64,000 nucleotides of DNA from Callorhinus ursinus (lineage: Eukaryota > Chordata > Mammalia > Carnivora > Otariidae). The notes beneath the pieces were generated by a model. It saw only the letters and a program-made list of their open reading frames with translations. It was not told the origin of the DNA and made no database searches. Below, piece by piece: positions 1-11,942 of this stretch. Positions within the stretch are counted from its first letter, which is position 1; each line of letters begins with the position of its first letter. The stretch lies in NCBI RefSeq assembly GCF_003265705.1, contig NW_020313005.1, positions 13,578,311 through 13,642,310 on the forward strand. The letters are read 5' to 3'. The translations under genes and the position numbers were made by a program.

Positions 1-276
1 AAAAATGGGGATTATGTACATATTCATCTTTCTAGTTCTAGCATAAGCAACTTTTAAATGTAGTAAGTATCAACACATGTATCTGGAGTGAATAAATTAA
101 TGACTTAAATCATTTTAGCAGCATGAAGGAAGCTAATCATGTAGTTCATTTAGAGCTGATTAAAAATAATTATATTCTCAAAAAAGGAAGAAGGCATGTA
201 CTCAAGGAGGCAAACACAAAAAAACTTACTCAAGTAATGTATGACAGTGATGCCTTAATAAAAGGATTTGCATACT

Positions 277-960
277 GCAAGCTGGGACAGCTACTCTGGA
301 GAACAGTATGGAGGTTCCTCGAGAAGTTAAAAATAGAGCTACCCTATGACCCAGTAATTACACTACTAGGTATTATCCCAAAGATACAAATGTAGTGATC
401 TGAAGAAACACCTGCACCCCAGTGTTTATAGCAGCAATGTCCACAATAGCCAAACTGCGGAAAGAGCCCAGATGTCCATCAACAGATGAATGGATAAAGA
501 AGATGTAGTATATATGTGTGTGTGTCTGTGTGTGTGTATATATATATATAATGGAATATTACTCAGCTATCAAAAAGGATGCAATCTTACCATTTACATC
601 AGTTTGGTGGAACTGGAGGGTATTATGCTGGGTGAAATAAGTCAGTCAGAGAAAGACAATTATCATATGGTTTCACTCATATGTGGAATATAAAAAATAG
701 CACAGAGGATCATAGGGAAAGGGAGGGAAAAGTCAAAAGGAAGAAATCAGAGAGGGAGACAAACCACGAGAGACTCTTAACTATAGGAAACAAACTGAGG
801 GTTGCTAGAGGGGAGGCTGATGGGGTAACTGGGTGATGGGCATTAAGGAGGGCACGTGTTGTGATGAGCACTGGGTGTTATATGGAACTGATGGTTAACT
901 GAATTCTGCATCTGAAACTAATGATAAACTATATGTTGGCTAATTGAATTTAAAAAATAA
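277..960 (+). mobile_element. L1 3' fragment with target-site duplication
   Basis: A 5'-truncated L1: the last part of ORF2 (frame containing [25 protein letters not shown]), then 3'UTR with 'actgggtgttatatgg' and an A-rich tail. It is flanked by a 19-base duplication, ataaaaggatttgcatact at 258-276 and ataaaaggattatcatact at 961-979 (17 of 19 match). A (TG)n/(TA)n run at 514-550 interrupts ORF2. The flanks look like a much older, highly diverged L1 (about 961-1250). Confidence 0.9.
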
Positions 961-1249
961 ATAAAAGGATTATCATACTATGAAATATTATGCAATAAAA
1001 AACAAGCCAGGACTATAAATAAACACAGAGCTTCAAGTCATTGTTGCACAAAAAAATGATGAAGGATTATTACATATAGGATACCTTTTATGTATGGACA
1101 TATGCAAACAACATTATATACACATACACACATTAAAAACTAAGATAGAGGTAGAGAATAATGGTAGGGAAGGGAACAGATTAGAAGTATTGATCAAAGA
1201 GGACTAAAACCTTATTGATAACTTTTTTCCTTTTTAAAGGAGAATGTAT

Positions 1250-1904
1250 TATTGTGTTACTTGAGTAATTAAAGTATAATAACTCAAAGGCTGAAGCAGA
1301 AGCACTAGCTGTTAGAATTAGCATGTATGTCTTGATACCAATGCCTCCCCCCTCAGATTCTTGCAGTGGTGTTAAGATGCAGGTTCTGAAGAGGCATTAA
1401 TAATTTGGCAACCCTAAATAAGCAAATACATTAAGCAGATGATCCCCAATGCAATCTTTCTGGAACTTCTTTTTCAGTAAAATGGAGACTTTAATGGGTC
1501 ATAATGCAAAATTGTGCTTAAAACCAGCTTATTATTCATACTAAATATTAAACTGAGAGACCTGTAGCATAAGTATAAATTACAGGTATTTATTAATAAG
1601 AATATTTATTATTTATAAAGTTTAGAAGTCCAGTCCAGTGAATTACTTCATGTTTATTTTTAGGATAACAGAAAAACTGTTCAAGGGTAGACCCTACTGG
1701 AGAGAAAATTAGATTATTGGCAAATCATCTTCTCAAGAGCCCAAATTTTAATCAAAGAAGTTATGGTGGGAGGGATTGTTGGATAATTTTGTGGAGTACA
1801 AAAGACACAGAAAACATTATAGAGCTCTAAAGACAGAAAAAATAATTCATGAATTGGTCCATTAAAATTTGAACGTATAATTAGAGCAGGCTTCAAAACA
1901 AGGA
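1250..1904. other. Intronic stretch, nothing recognised
   Basis: AT-rich single-copy-looking sequence in PGR intron 2. No coding signal or repeat family could be named. Confidence 0.6.
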
Positions 1905-2476
1905 AAGTTCTTAAGGATAAAAAGGAGCATTACATAATGATAAAGGAGTTGATTCTCCAAGAAGACAAAACAATCATTAATGTGTAAGATCTAACAACAG
2001 AGCATTAAAATTTTGTGACAAGAGCTGATAGCACTGCAAGGAAAAATAGATGAATCTACTATTATAGTTGGACATTTCAACATCTCTCTATCAGAAATGG
2101 ACAGATCGACTAGGCCAAAAAAAAAAAAATCAATGAGGACACAGGTGAACCCAACAACATCATTCATCGGGATATAATTGTCGTCTATAGACTACTTCAT
2201 TCAACAGCAGCAGATTACACATTCTCAAGCCCACATGGAACCTTCACCAAGATAAACCACATTCTAGGTCATAAAACACACTTCAACAAATTTGAAGAAT
2301 ACAAATTATAAAATGTCTGCTCTTAGACCACAGTGAAATTGAACGTTAAACAGAAAGACAACTGGAAAATAAAACATGTGGAGATGGAGATTTTACAACA
2401 CACTTTTAATTAACACATGATTCAAAGAAAAAAATCTTGAGAAATTAAAAAAATTTTTGAACTAAATAAAACTGAA

Positions 2477-2646
2477 GGGATGCCTGGGTGGTTCAGTCAG
2501 TTAAGCATCTGCCTTCAGCTCAGGTCATGATCCCAGGGTCCTGGGATCGAGCCCTGCGCTGGGCTCTCTGCTCAGTGGGGAGCCTGCTTCTCCCTCTCCC
2601 TCTGCCGGCCGCTCCCCCTGCTTGTGCTCTCTGACAAATAAACAAA
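2477..2646 (+). mobile_element. CAN-SINE (tRNA-derived)
   Basis: Starts gggatgcctgggtgg and contains the tRNA-like promoter region, then 'gcttctccctctccc'. The tail runs directly into a young L1 3' end, so the two insertions abut. Confidence 0.9.
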
Positions 2647-3045
2647 TGGGGAGGGTATGTGCTATGGTTAGCGCAGTGAATTGTGTAAGACTGTTGAATC
2701 ACAGACCTGTACCTCTGAAACAAATAATACATTATACGTTAAAAAAAAAAGAAAAAAGAAAAAGAAGAAGCTAGCAGGAAGGGAAGCTAGCAGAAGGGGG
2801 GGAATCAGAGGGGGAGACAAACCATGAGAGATTGCGGACTCTGAGAAACAAACTGAAGGTTCTAGAGGGGACGGGGGTGGGGGGATGTGTTAGCCTGGTG
2901 ATGGGTATTAAGGAGGGCACGTACTGCATGGAGCACTGGGTGTTATACGCAAACAATGAATCATGGAACACTACATCAAAAACTAATGATGTAATGTATG
3001 GTGATTAACATAATAATAAAAAATAAATTAATTTAAAAAATCTTT
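2647..3045 (+). mobile_element. Young L1 3'UTR fragment
   Basis: Only the 3'UTR: gggtatgtgctatgg, an A/G-rich run (2739-2770), the G-rich segment 'gacgggggtggggggatg', then 'gtgattaacataataat' and an A-rich end. Severely 5'-truncated. Confidence 0.88.
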
Positions 3046-3389
3046 TTAAAAATATTAAAACACAAATTAGCAAAATCGGTGGTATATAGTATTATGTAAG
3101 CAGTGCTTACAGGGAAATTTATAGCATTTAGAAATACAGCATTAACTGTATATTTTAGAACAGAAGAGCTAAAATTTATAATCATCAAAGCTCACCTTAG
3201 CAAACAAGAAAAAGAAGAGCAAATTAAGCCACTGAAAGTAGAAAAAAAATAAAAATTAGGTCAAAAATCAATGACATTGAAAGCAGGAAGTCAATAAAGA
3301 AAAAAACAAAACCTTTCAAAAGCTGGTTCTTTGAAAAGATCAATAAAATCAATATAAGCCTCCAGCCAGGCTAATTAAAAAGAGAGAGA

Positions 3390-3585
3390 TGGGGCGCCTG
3401 GGTGGCTCAGTTGGTTAAGCGACTGCCTTCAGCTCAGATCATGATCCTGGAGTCCCGGGATCGAGTCCCACATCCGGCTCCCTGCTCGGCGGGGAGTCTG
3501 CTTCTCCCTCTGACCTTCCCCCCTCTCATGTACTCTCTCTCATTCTCTCTCTCAAATAAATAAATAAAATCTTAAAAAAATAAAT
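3390..3585 (+). mobile_element. CAN-SINE with 13-base target-site duplication
   Basis: Body starts ggggcgcctgggtggctcag and ends in a (TAAA)n-type tail. Flanked by aaaaagagagaga at 3377-3389 and 3586-3598. It is inserted in the old L1 ORF2. Confidence 0.95.
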
Positions 3586-6545
3586 AAAAAGAGAGAGAAC
3601 ACAAATTATTAATATCAGAAATGAAAGCGGGATATCACTATAGATCCTATAGACATTAAAAAGATAATAAAGGAATACTATGAACAACTCTATGCCCACA
3701 AATCTGATAACTGAAATGAAATGGACCAATGCCTTGAGATAGACAATCTGCCAAAGCTCACACAAGAAGAAATAAATAATCTGAATAGGCCTATATCTAT
3801 TAATGAAATTGAATCAGCAATTAATAACTTTCCAAAACAGAAAGCATCATGCCCAAATGAGTTCACTGGTGAATTCTGCCAAATATTTAAGGAAGAAATC
3901 ATACCAATTCACCACAATCTCTTAAATAGAAACAGAGGGAATACTTCCTAATTCATTTTGTGAGGCCAGCATTACCCTGATATAAAACCAAAGACAGTAC
4001 CAGAAAACTACAGACTGATATCTCTCACAAACATAGTTGCAAAAATCCTCAAGAAAATCTTGCAGATCAAATCCAAAAAAGTTGAAAAGAAATCCACAAC
4101 ATGACCAAATGGGATTTACCCTAGGCATGTAAGAATGGTTCAACATTTGAAAATTAATGTGCTGCATCACATCAACAAACTAAAAAAGCAGTATCACGTG
4201 ATCATATCAATAGATGCAGAAAAAGCACTTGACAAAATCCAGCACTCATTCATGAACTAGAAATAGAAGTGAATTACTCAACTTTATAAAAAATATCTAC
4301 AAAAAACCTATAACTGATGTCATACTTGATGGTGAGAAACTACAAGCTTTCCCATTAGACCAGGAACAAGACAAGTGTATCTCCTCTTGCCACTCCTTTT
4401 CAACACTGGAGTGGAAGTCCTACTAATGCAATAGGACAAAAAGAGGAAGTAAAAGGTATCCTCATTGGGAAGAAAGAAATAAAACTATCTTTGTTTGTAG
4501 GTGACATGATATTCTATGTAGAAAATCCAAAAGTACTGACAAAACAAGTCCTGGAACTAATAAGCAACTATAGCAAGGTTGCAGTATGTAAGGCTAATAT
4601 ATAAATGTCAGTCATTTTCTTATATACTAGCAATGAAAAATGGCATTTGAAATTTAAAACACTATCATTTATATTAGCACCCCAAAAATGAAGTACTTAA
4701 GTATAAGCATAACCAAATACGTACTAGACCTATAGGAAGAAAATCACAAAACTCTAATGAAAAAAATAACTAAATAAATGAAGCAATATTCCATGTTCGT
4801 GGATGGGAAGATTCAATATTGTTGACATGACTTCTCCCAATATAACCTACAGATTCAATGCAATCCCAATTAAAACCCCAGAAAATTATTTCATGGTTAT
4901 TGACAAATGATTTAAAGTTTATATGTAGACGCAAAAGACCCAGAATATTCAACACAATATTGAATTTGGAGGCCTGACATACCTGACTTCAAGACTTACT
5001 ATAAATCTAATCAAAATAGTGTGGTATTGGTGAAAGAACAGATAGATAGATCAATGTAACAGAATAGAAAACCCTAGAAATAGACCCACATGAATATAGT
5101 CAACTGATCTTTGACAAAGTAGCAAAGGGAATACAAAGGAGCAAAAACTATCTCTTCAACAAATAGTCCTTAAACAACTGGACATCCACATGCAACAAAG
5201 TGAATCTAAACATAGACCTTACACTCTTCATAAACATTAACTCAAAATTGATCACAGACCTAAATATAAGACTCAAAATAAAAAATATATAAGTCCTAAA
5301 TATAACATGGGAGCAAATGTAGATGAACTTAAGTTTCATTAATGATTCTTTAGATACAACGTTCAAAGTCATGATTCATGAAAGAAAGAACTGAGGAACT
5401 GGATTTCTTTGAAAGTAAAATTTTCTGCTATGCAAAATACATTGATTTTCAAGAGAATAAAAAGACACAGAGTGGGAGGAAATATTTGCAAAAGACGTAT
5501 CTAATAAAGAATTGTTATCCAAAATATATAAGAACTGTTAAAACATAACAATAAGAAAACAACCAGATTGAAAAATGGGTAAAAGGCCTTAATGGGCTTC
5601 TCATCTTCTCACCAATGATACATGGATGCCAAATAAGTATATGAAAACATGCTCCACATCATACGTCATCAGGGAAATGCAAATTAAAACAATGATATAT
5701 TACTATACACCTATCAGAATGACCAAAACCCAGAACACAGACAAGACCAAATGATAGCAAAGATGCAGAGTGACAAGAATTTTCATTCATTGCTGGTGGG
5801 AATGCAAAGTAGCATAGCCACTTTGGAAGACAGTTTGAAGATCTCTTACAAAACTAAACATCCATCAAATGTAGCAATCATACTCCTTGGTATTTACCCA
5901 AAGAAACAAAACAAAACATATGTCCACACAAAAACCTGCTCATGGATCATTATAGCAGCTTTCTTCATAATTGTCAAAACTTGGAAGCAACCGAAATACA
6001 TTTCAGCAGGTGAATGGATAAACTGTGTTACATCCAGACAGTGGAATATTATTCAGAACTTAAAGGAAATGAGATATCAAGCCATGAAAAGACATGGAGG
6101 AAACTTAAATGCATATTACTAATTGAAAGTAATGGCATTCTGTAAAAGGCAAAACTATGGAGAGAGTAAACAGATCACTGGTTGCCAGGGATTTGGGGGC
6201 AAAAAGGGATGAATAAAGAATACAGAGGATTTTTAGGGCAGTGAAACTACTCTGTATGACACCATAACTATGGGTACATTTTATTGTATATTTATTCAAA
6301 CCCATAGAATGTACAATACAAAGAGCAAACCCTAATGCAAACTATGGATTTGGGGTGATTATGAAGTGTTCATAATTGAAGTACATTCATCAATTGTAAC
6401 AAAAAAATGTACCACTCTAATGGAGAATGTTAATAATAGGCGAGGCTATGCCAGGGCAAGAGGTATATGGGAAATCTCTGTACCTCCCTCTTGATTTTGC
6501 TATAAACCTAAAATTTCTCTTAAAATAACAAAATATTTAAATGAA

Positions 6546-6839
6546 TTTGAATGTTCATTATTTCTCTTTTGGAAGCCATAACAGGGAGAATATGCTACCA
6601 AATCAGTTTCATTTTTAGTCTCTGACACCAACTCTATTCAACTTTTGAAAGAAATACTTTATGCATAAAAATATTTCATTTCTATCCAGTTTCCTCTGTA
6701 GTCTACTTATGATGGTGTCTTTCTAAATCTAAAAGATATTTCCCATCATTCCCAGCTTCTGACAGAGGGGTCAATTCTCTAGTTTCCCAGGCATTGCTTA
6801 AACTATTCATTTAACACATCTATAATTCATTATATAAAT
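6546..6839. other. Intronic stretch, nothing recognised
   Basis: AT-rich PGR intron 2 sequence between an L1 and an L2 fragment; no repeat family or coding signal seen. Confidence 0.6.
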
Positions 6840-6990
6840 GGTAATTGATAGAGTGTTTCTTGCCTCCACTATACTGTAAACTCCACTAGGGCTGCAGCTA
6901 GCCAGGTCTGTCCCATTTTACTGCATTTTCAACTAGTACCTAGCATAATGCCTAGCACATGGCAGGTGCTCAATAAATACATGGTTATTA
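6840..6990 (+). mobile_element. L2 3' end
   Basis: Carries the L2 signature 'actccactagggctgcag ... cctagcataatgcc ... aggtgctcaataaatac'. An ancient mammal-wide element. Confidence 0.8.
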
Positions 6991-7011
6991 ATACATGAAC
7001 AAATCAAATTA

Positions 7012-7445
7012 GATGAACCTAGAGGACATTATGAATGAAATAAACCAGACAGAGAAAGACAAATACCACATGGTATCATTTACACATGGAATAAAAAAAA
7101 AATCAAATTCATAGAAAGAGTAAAAAATGGTCACCAGGGGCTGGGAAATAGGGGAAATAAAGGGAGGTTAGTAAAAGTGTACAAACTTTTAGGATGAATA
7201 GGTCTGAGGATATAATAAATAACATGGTGACTAGTTGAGAACATTGCATTATATGACTGAAATTTGCTGAGAGTAAAACTTAAATATTCTTGCCAAAAAG
7301 AAAAAAGATAAATAAGTGAGGTGATGGATGTGTTAACTTGATAGGAGAATCCTTTCACCATATATATCAAATTATCATATTGTACACTTTAAATATCTCA
7401 CAATTTTATTTGTCAATTATACTTCAATATACCTGGAATAAAAAT
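7012..7445 (+). mobile_element. Old L1 3' end
   Basis: Reads 'attatgaatgaaataaaccagacagag', then 3'UTR 'ggtcaccaggggctgggaaa' and 'caattatacttcaatatac', typical of older mammalian L1 subfamilies. No tail duplication seen. Confidence 0.75.
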
Positions 7446-8295
7446 GATGCTAATAATGTAGTATAATTACAAATCCATCAATACTTACTTAGTGTCTTCT
7501 AAATAAGGTTTATTGTATTACACAATTTCCCCACCCATATTCCATCAAATTTATTCACTACAAATGCTGTCACAGTAAAGAGCATCTAAAGAATAAGAGT
7601 TTGGCATCATTAGTTAGGATAATTTAGAACAAATTTACTGAATATCTAGGAATATCTAGTATATTCCTAGCACCAAGCTAGTCACAGTACATACACAGAA
7701 AAGCCAATGAGAAATGATCTTTTCCATCTTACTACGAAGTCATGGCCTGCATTTTTAGAATTGGTTGGGTCATTATGACTTCATCTCCTTGAAAGGTATT
7801 AAGGCAATTTTTGACCACTTCCTGGTTCATTCCAAGTCTTAGTAAAGGAATGCAATGGGCTATTCAACCAATTGCTTTTTGGCTAATTCATTTTCTTAGG
7901 TTAAGAGAGGTCATCTCTTCCCACCCCCAAACACTCACTTCCAGAGTGGTTTCTCTTTCCTTTTCTGCCTCTTCTGTCTTCTGTCTCATACCAAGAGAAA
8001 CCCAGTTTTCCTGGGTGACTTCTTTACAGGCTTTACTGTCTCTCACTCCCAACTTGGAGGAGAGGTAAAGAAACTGGTTCTTGGTCCCCTATGTCTTCTC
8101 ATAGCTGTCCTAAAGGTAAAGTTAGTATCATCCATCCAATTATATTACACACTTTTAATCACTCTTCATCTTGCAATCTCTTTTAGGATTCACTTTTACC
8201 TTTCTAGATGTTTTATCATTTGGCTCACATTTTTTCTTACAACCCTCTATTGTTTTTCTTTGAAATTTAAACAGCATTTCTTATTAAGAGAAATG
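7446..8295. other. Unique-looking intron sequence
   Basis: No repeat recognised. The open frame at 7811-8068 (85 codons) has no domain I recognise and is probably chance. Confidence 0.55.
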
Positions 8296-8510
8296 TAGTA
8301 TAATTGAGAGAAATGTAGCACAGATTCTGGAGTTACACCACTTGGGTTTGAATCCTCACTCTACCACTTCCTAACTATGGTTAAGGCAATTTAACATCTC
8401 TGGCCTTAGTTTCCTTATTGGTAAACTGAAAATATAATGATTATAAGGATTAAAGGAATTAAAACACCCATAAAACATATAGTCCCTGGTACATAGAAAG
8501 TACTCTAAAA
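8296..8510 (+). mobile_element. MIR element
   Basis: MIR pattern: 'agattctggagttacaccacttgggtttgaatcc', 'cctaactatgg', 'tttccttattggtaaactg', then 'aggattaaaggaatt' and 'ctggtacatagaaagtac'. An ancient tRNA-derived SINE. Confidence 0.85.
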
Positions 8511-8520
8511 TGCTATTATC

Positions 8521-8714
8521 ACTTTTTTAAAAGATTGTATGTATTTATTTGAGAGAGAGAGAGAGCAAGCACAAGCAGGGAGAGTGGAAGAGGGAGAGAG
8601 AGAAGCAGGCTCCCCGCTGAGCAGGGACTCGGACATGGGGCTTGATCCCAGGACCCTGAGATCATGACCTGAGCCAAAGGCAGACGCTTAACCAACTGAG
8701 CCACCCAGGTGCCC
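8521..8714 (-). mobile_element. CAN-SINE inserted at the end of a MIR
   Basis: Reverse orientation: T-rich tail, (GA)n, then 'aaccaactgagccacccagg'. Flanking duplication tgctattatc (8511-8520) and tgctattacc (8715-8724). Confidence 0.93.
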
Positions 8715-8724
8715 TGCTATTACC

Positions 8725-9384
8725 ATTATTATCCTTGGTAACAATATTTATATTTTTGACCACCAATTTTCCATTTCTGGACATACTGGCATCCACACAT
8801 AGTTCTACCTTGAACTACCCCTACTTTAGATTTCACACCCATTTCTTTCCAACTGTTAAAGTCCTTCTACTCATCTTTCTTAGTCATGAAAACTCCCAGA
8901 AACTTCTATTAACTTGTCTTAAATCACTGATTTTATCCCAATTCATTCAAACACCAGCAATTAAACTTCCCAACCTTTAATTTTAATGATTTCCTAATAT
9001 AATTCTTCAAGTCTTAGTCAGTCAAATCTTAATCTTTTCACTTCTCTTTGGACATATACACTTAAAAGCCCTCCTCAATGCCCAGAGATCAATAATCTTA
9101 CTTGTTCTCTAGTAATCAAATGAAGTTCATATTTTCCATGAAGTCTTCTCCTGTCATTATAGAATAAGCACATTCCATCCTACAACCAACTTCCTCCCGC
9201 TAAACACAGTAACTCACAAACCACACAAATCCTAACTACTTTACAAATTTGCTTATCTGGGCATTTAGTGAGAATCTCTATTTTATATGCAAAAATACAT
9301 GCATATATGTTACCTCCTCAACTCTATCATAAGCTCCTTGACAGAAGTGACACCAATTGAAGTTGACAAAATACTAGGCATTTA
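8725..9384 (+). other. Intron sequence, possible L2 remnant at 9115-9375
   Basis: Mostly unrecognised. 'ccatgaagtcttctcctgtc' and 'ctctatcataagctccttga' resemble the 3' part of L2, too diverged to be certain. Confidence 0.4.
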
Positions 9385-9535
9385 TTTCAAAACTTTGCGT
9401 GTATTAACTCATTTAATCTTTATAACAACCCTGAGGCGTAGCTTTGTTATCGTCATTTTATATCTAAGGCAGAGAGAGGTGAAGTCAAGGCAAGAATATC
9501 TTTGCCATAGATCTAAATATAAGAGTTATAAAATA
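9385..9535 (-). mobile_element. MIR element, reverse
   Basis: Reads 'actcatttaatctttataac', 'aaccctgaggcgtag', 'attttatatctaaggcagag', the reverse complement pattern of MIR. Confidence 0.75.
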
Positions 9536-9545
9536 ACTGTTGAAT

Positions 9546-9774
9546 GGGAGTACCTGGGTGGCTCAGTTGGTTAAGCTGCTGCCTTTGGCTCAGGTCATGA
9601 TCCCAGGGTTCTGGGATAGAGCTCCACTTTGGAGCTCCGCATTGGGTGCCTTGCTCAGCAGGGAGCCTTCTTCTCCCCTGCCTGCCGATCCCCCTGCTTG
9701 TGCTTGCTCTCTCCCTCTCTCTGTCAAATACATAAAATCTTTTTTAAAAAATTAAAATTTAAATTAAAAAAAAA
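9546..9774 (+). mobile_element. CAN-SINE
   Basis: Starts gggagtacctgggtggctcag and ends in an A-rich tail. It carries an unusual internal repeat of a gagctcc unit near 9619-9638 ('agctccactttggagctccg'). No clear target duplication. Confidence 0.9.
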
Positions 9775-11790
9775 CCCTGCTGAGTGAATGAAATTACTCA
9801 TATCATTTTGTAATCTTGCTTTCATTTCATGAATGACTTATAAACACCCATCTTGAGTTCCTTTTTGTAAATATTGCCAAATAAAGGTACTTCATTTCTA
9901 CTACTCAAAACTAAAACAGGATCATGCCAACAGTAATGGTCCAACAAATGCTTACTAAGAGTAAATTTGGGAAGACATTTTATGTGGCTTCTGAATACTA
10001 TTTTAATACTATAAAAGCATTCATATTTTACTTAGGGTGCTCTTGGTTCTACATGCACATTTTGAAGTAACTTCTGAAAATTAAGTAGCATTCATCATAT
10101 ATCTACTTGTGCACACCATTTCTGATTTATAAGCATTGCAGTGAAAGAGTATCTAACCTATGCTGACTAACAATTAGTTACTAACAAGTTGTGTGCTCTT
10201 TGGAAATTCAAATTTATGTCTTTGGGACTTGCTTATCTATAAAGAGATGGAGCTGGGCTAGAAAAAAACTGGCCTTCAGACAGGGGATTCTACAGGGGTC
10301 ATTCACTTATAAAATTAGACTACTCTAAGGAGACTGTAAGAATGAAGGAAATCCTATTAATGTCAAAAGGAATATTCAAAAAACCAAAGCTAAAGTCACA
10401 TGGAAATGGTAACTCCAATTATGTGCTGGAGAATCTACTCTTCCACACAAAGAACTCCTACTTGTAACTATGACTAAATAATGTCAATAGGAAAGTTGGG
10501 GTCACTCTCAGTGGTGTCCCATTTTCTCATGTAGCCTCTTTATACACAGTGCTTCAATTAATTTAAAATGCAATTAAAACCTCCCGAAGCTGAATACATT
10601 TGTTCAGTATCAGTTAAGTATATTCATCCTTTGTGGAAAAAAAAATCATAATCTAGATAAGTATGAAGCAAATATTCTTTAAGAAGAATTAATTTAAGTA
10701 GAATTATTACAAATACTACTAATAAATGGTTGGAAATCATTTTTACCAAAAAGGTATAATAGTTGTAAAGAATCACCTTTTAACGCATCTACAAGAATAG
10801 TGAATTTAAAATGTCTTTTAGGTTATATTCTTTTGATGCATATTAAATATGCACATCAAACTCCTTTGAAAATTTCGTTAAGGTAAAAATTCCCCATTCC
10901 TTCCTCCCCTACTTATAAATAGAAGGCTCTTGAAATTAAAAACAAAAACAAAAACAAAAAAAAACCCTCACAAACAGGAAGCAAAAAAGCAGGTAATCAG
11001 ATCTTTTGTTCCTTGTCCAGGTGTGATCTCTTCACTCCAGAGGAAACCCTAAACTCATTTCAGCTCCGTTCAAGTCCAAAATACATTATGTAAGTCAATT
11101 CAAAATCATTAGGTAAATACGTAATTTAGATGATTTTAAAAATATGAAGGCCTTATAGCAAACTACTTCTTCAGAAACTGTTATTGTGATACCCAAATTT
11201 TTCATTTGCTTTAAACTGTTTACTCCTATCCCCTTATAAAAATATACCAAACAAAAAGAGAATTTTAAAAATTTGTTTAGAATTACCATTATATAAGTAT
11301 TACATAGATATGAATGTAGAGAAAAGACAAAATTATGTAGAAAATTTGTAACTGTGTCAGATATATATATGCACACACATATAAATACATATACATAATT
11401 TCAATGACTTTTACCATTTTTCTTTTGATTAAAATTTTAAATTTAGTACATGTTACATATAATATATAATAGAAATATAAAAATACAATTACAGCCAAGC
11501 TGTTTCTTTAAAGCTAAATAGGTAATGAACAATAGCAACATTGTCCCCAAGATTAGTATAACTTGAGTCTAATATTGAAAGGGCTAGTCAGAGTATGCAA
11601 TTAAAATATCCAACCACATTCAATTTTGAGTATTATAAATAAAAACATTGTAAAACATAGTCATATATTTTAAGTTATGTGGAAATATCACCATTTCTTA
11701 GAAGGAAGGGATAATTAAAATCTAAAAAATAATAGATGGTCTCGGTTTACAATTAAACCAAAAATAAAGGATCAGGAGAAAGGAACCTAC
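9775..11790. other. PGR intron 2 next to exon 2, nothing recognised
   Basis: AT-rich, apparently single-copy. A short (AAAAC)n run lies at 10938-10966 and an alternating TA/CA run near 11370-11400. No exon or repeat family identified. Confidence 0.6.
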
Positions 11791-11942
11791 CTTCCATTGC
11801 TCTTTTAAAGAAGACCTTACAGCTCCCGCAGGTGAGGACACCATAATGACAGCCTGATGCTTCATCTCCACAGATTAAACAAATCTTCTGAGGTAATGAC
11901 TCGAAGTTGTACTGTGGGCTCTGGCTGGCATCTGAATCCGGC
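11791..11942 (-). CDS. PGR: Progesterone receptor, exon 2 (first zinc finger of DNA-binding domain)
   Basis: This 152-base internal exon encodes the end of the N-terminal domain and the first C4 zinc finger. The sense strand reads CATTTCAAG|GCCGGATTC at the acceptor and ATGGAAG|GTAGGT at the donor. The product begins [18 protein letters not shown] and continues [33 protein letters not shown]. The four zinc ligands are the cysteines of CLIC and of TCGSC. The P-box CGSCKV is the type shared by progesterone, glucocorticoid, androgen and mineralocorticoid receptors, which read the same response element. Phase: the first base completes Arg543 and the last base opens the Gly codon finished by exon 3. 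The acceptor has a weak pyrimidine tract (interrupted TTTGTTTTGCATTT). Exon 3, with the second zinc finger, is not in the window. Confidence 0.98.

Larger units (their letters stand above)
1905..6545 (+). mobile_element. Old L1, long but decayed, with later insertions
   Basis: Follows L1 ORF2 order on the plus strand: endonuclease end (1905-2470), middle (3060-3376), reverse transcriptase (frame at 3721 with LPKLTQEEINNLNRPIS), C-terminal region (5751-6120), then an old-type 3'UTR ending near 6545. Many stops and frameshifts. Interrupted by a SINE plus L1 tail at 2477-3045 and a SINE at 3390. Divergence from the young copies marks it as an older mammalian subfamily. Confidence 0.85.
1..11790 (-). 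other. PGR: PGR intron 2, 5' part (runs off the window)
   Basis: Everything below the exon 2 donor. I looked for the second zinc-finger exon of a steroid receptor and did not find it. The distal half is dominated by L1 and SINE insertions, mostly on the plus strand, that is antisense to PGR transcription. Confidence 0.85.

Noticed and set aside
1..11790. PGR exon 3 (second zinc finger)
   Set aside because: No frame with the second C4 finger of a steroid receptor was found; it must lie beyond the window.
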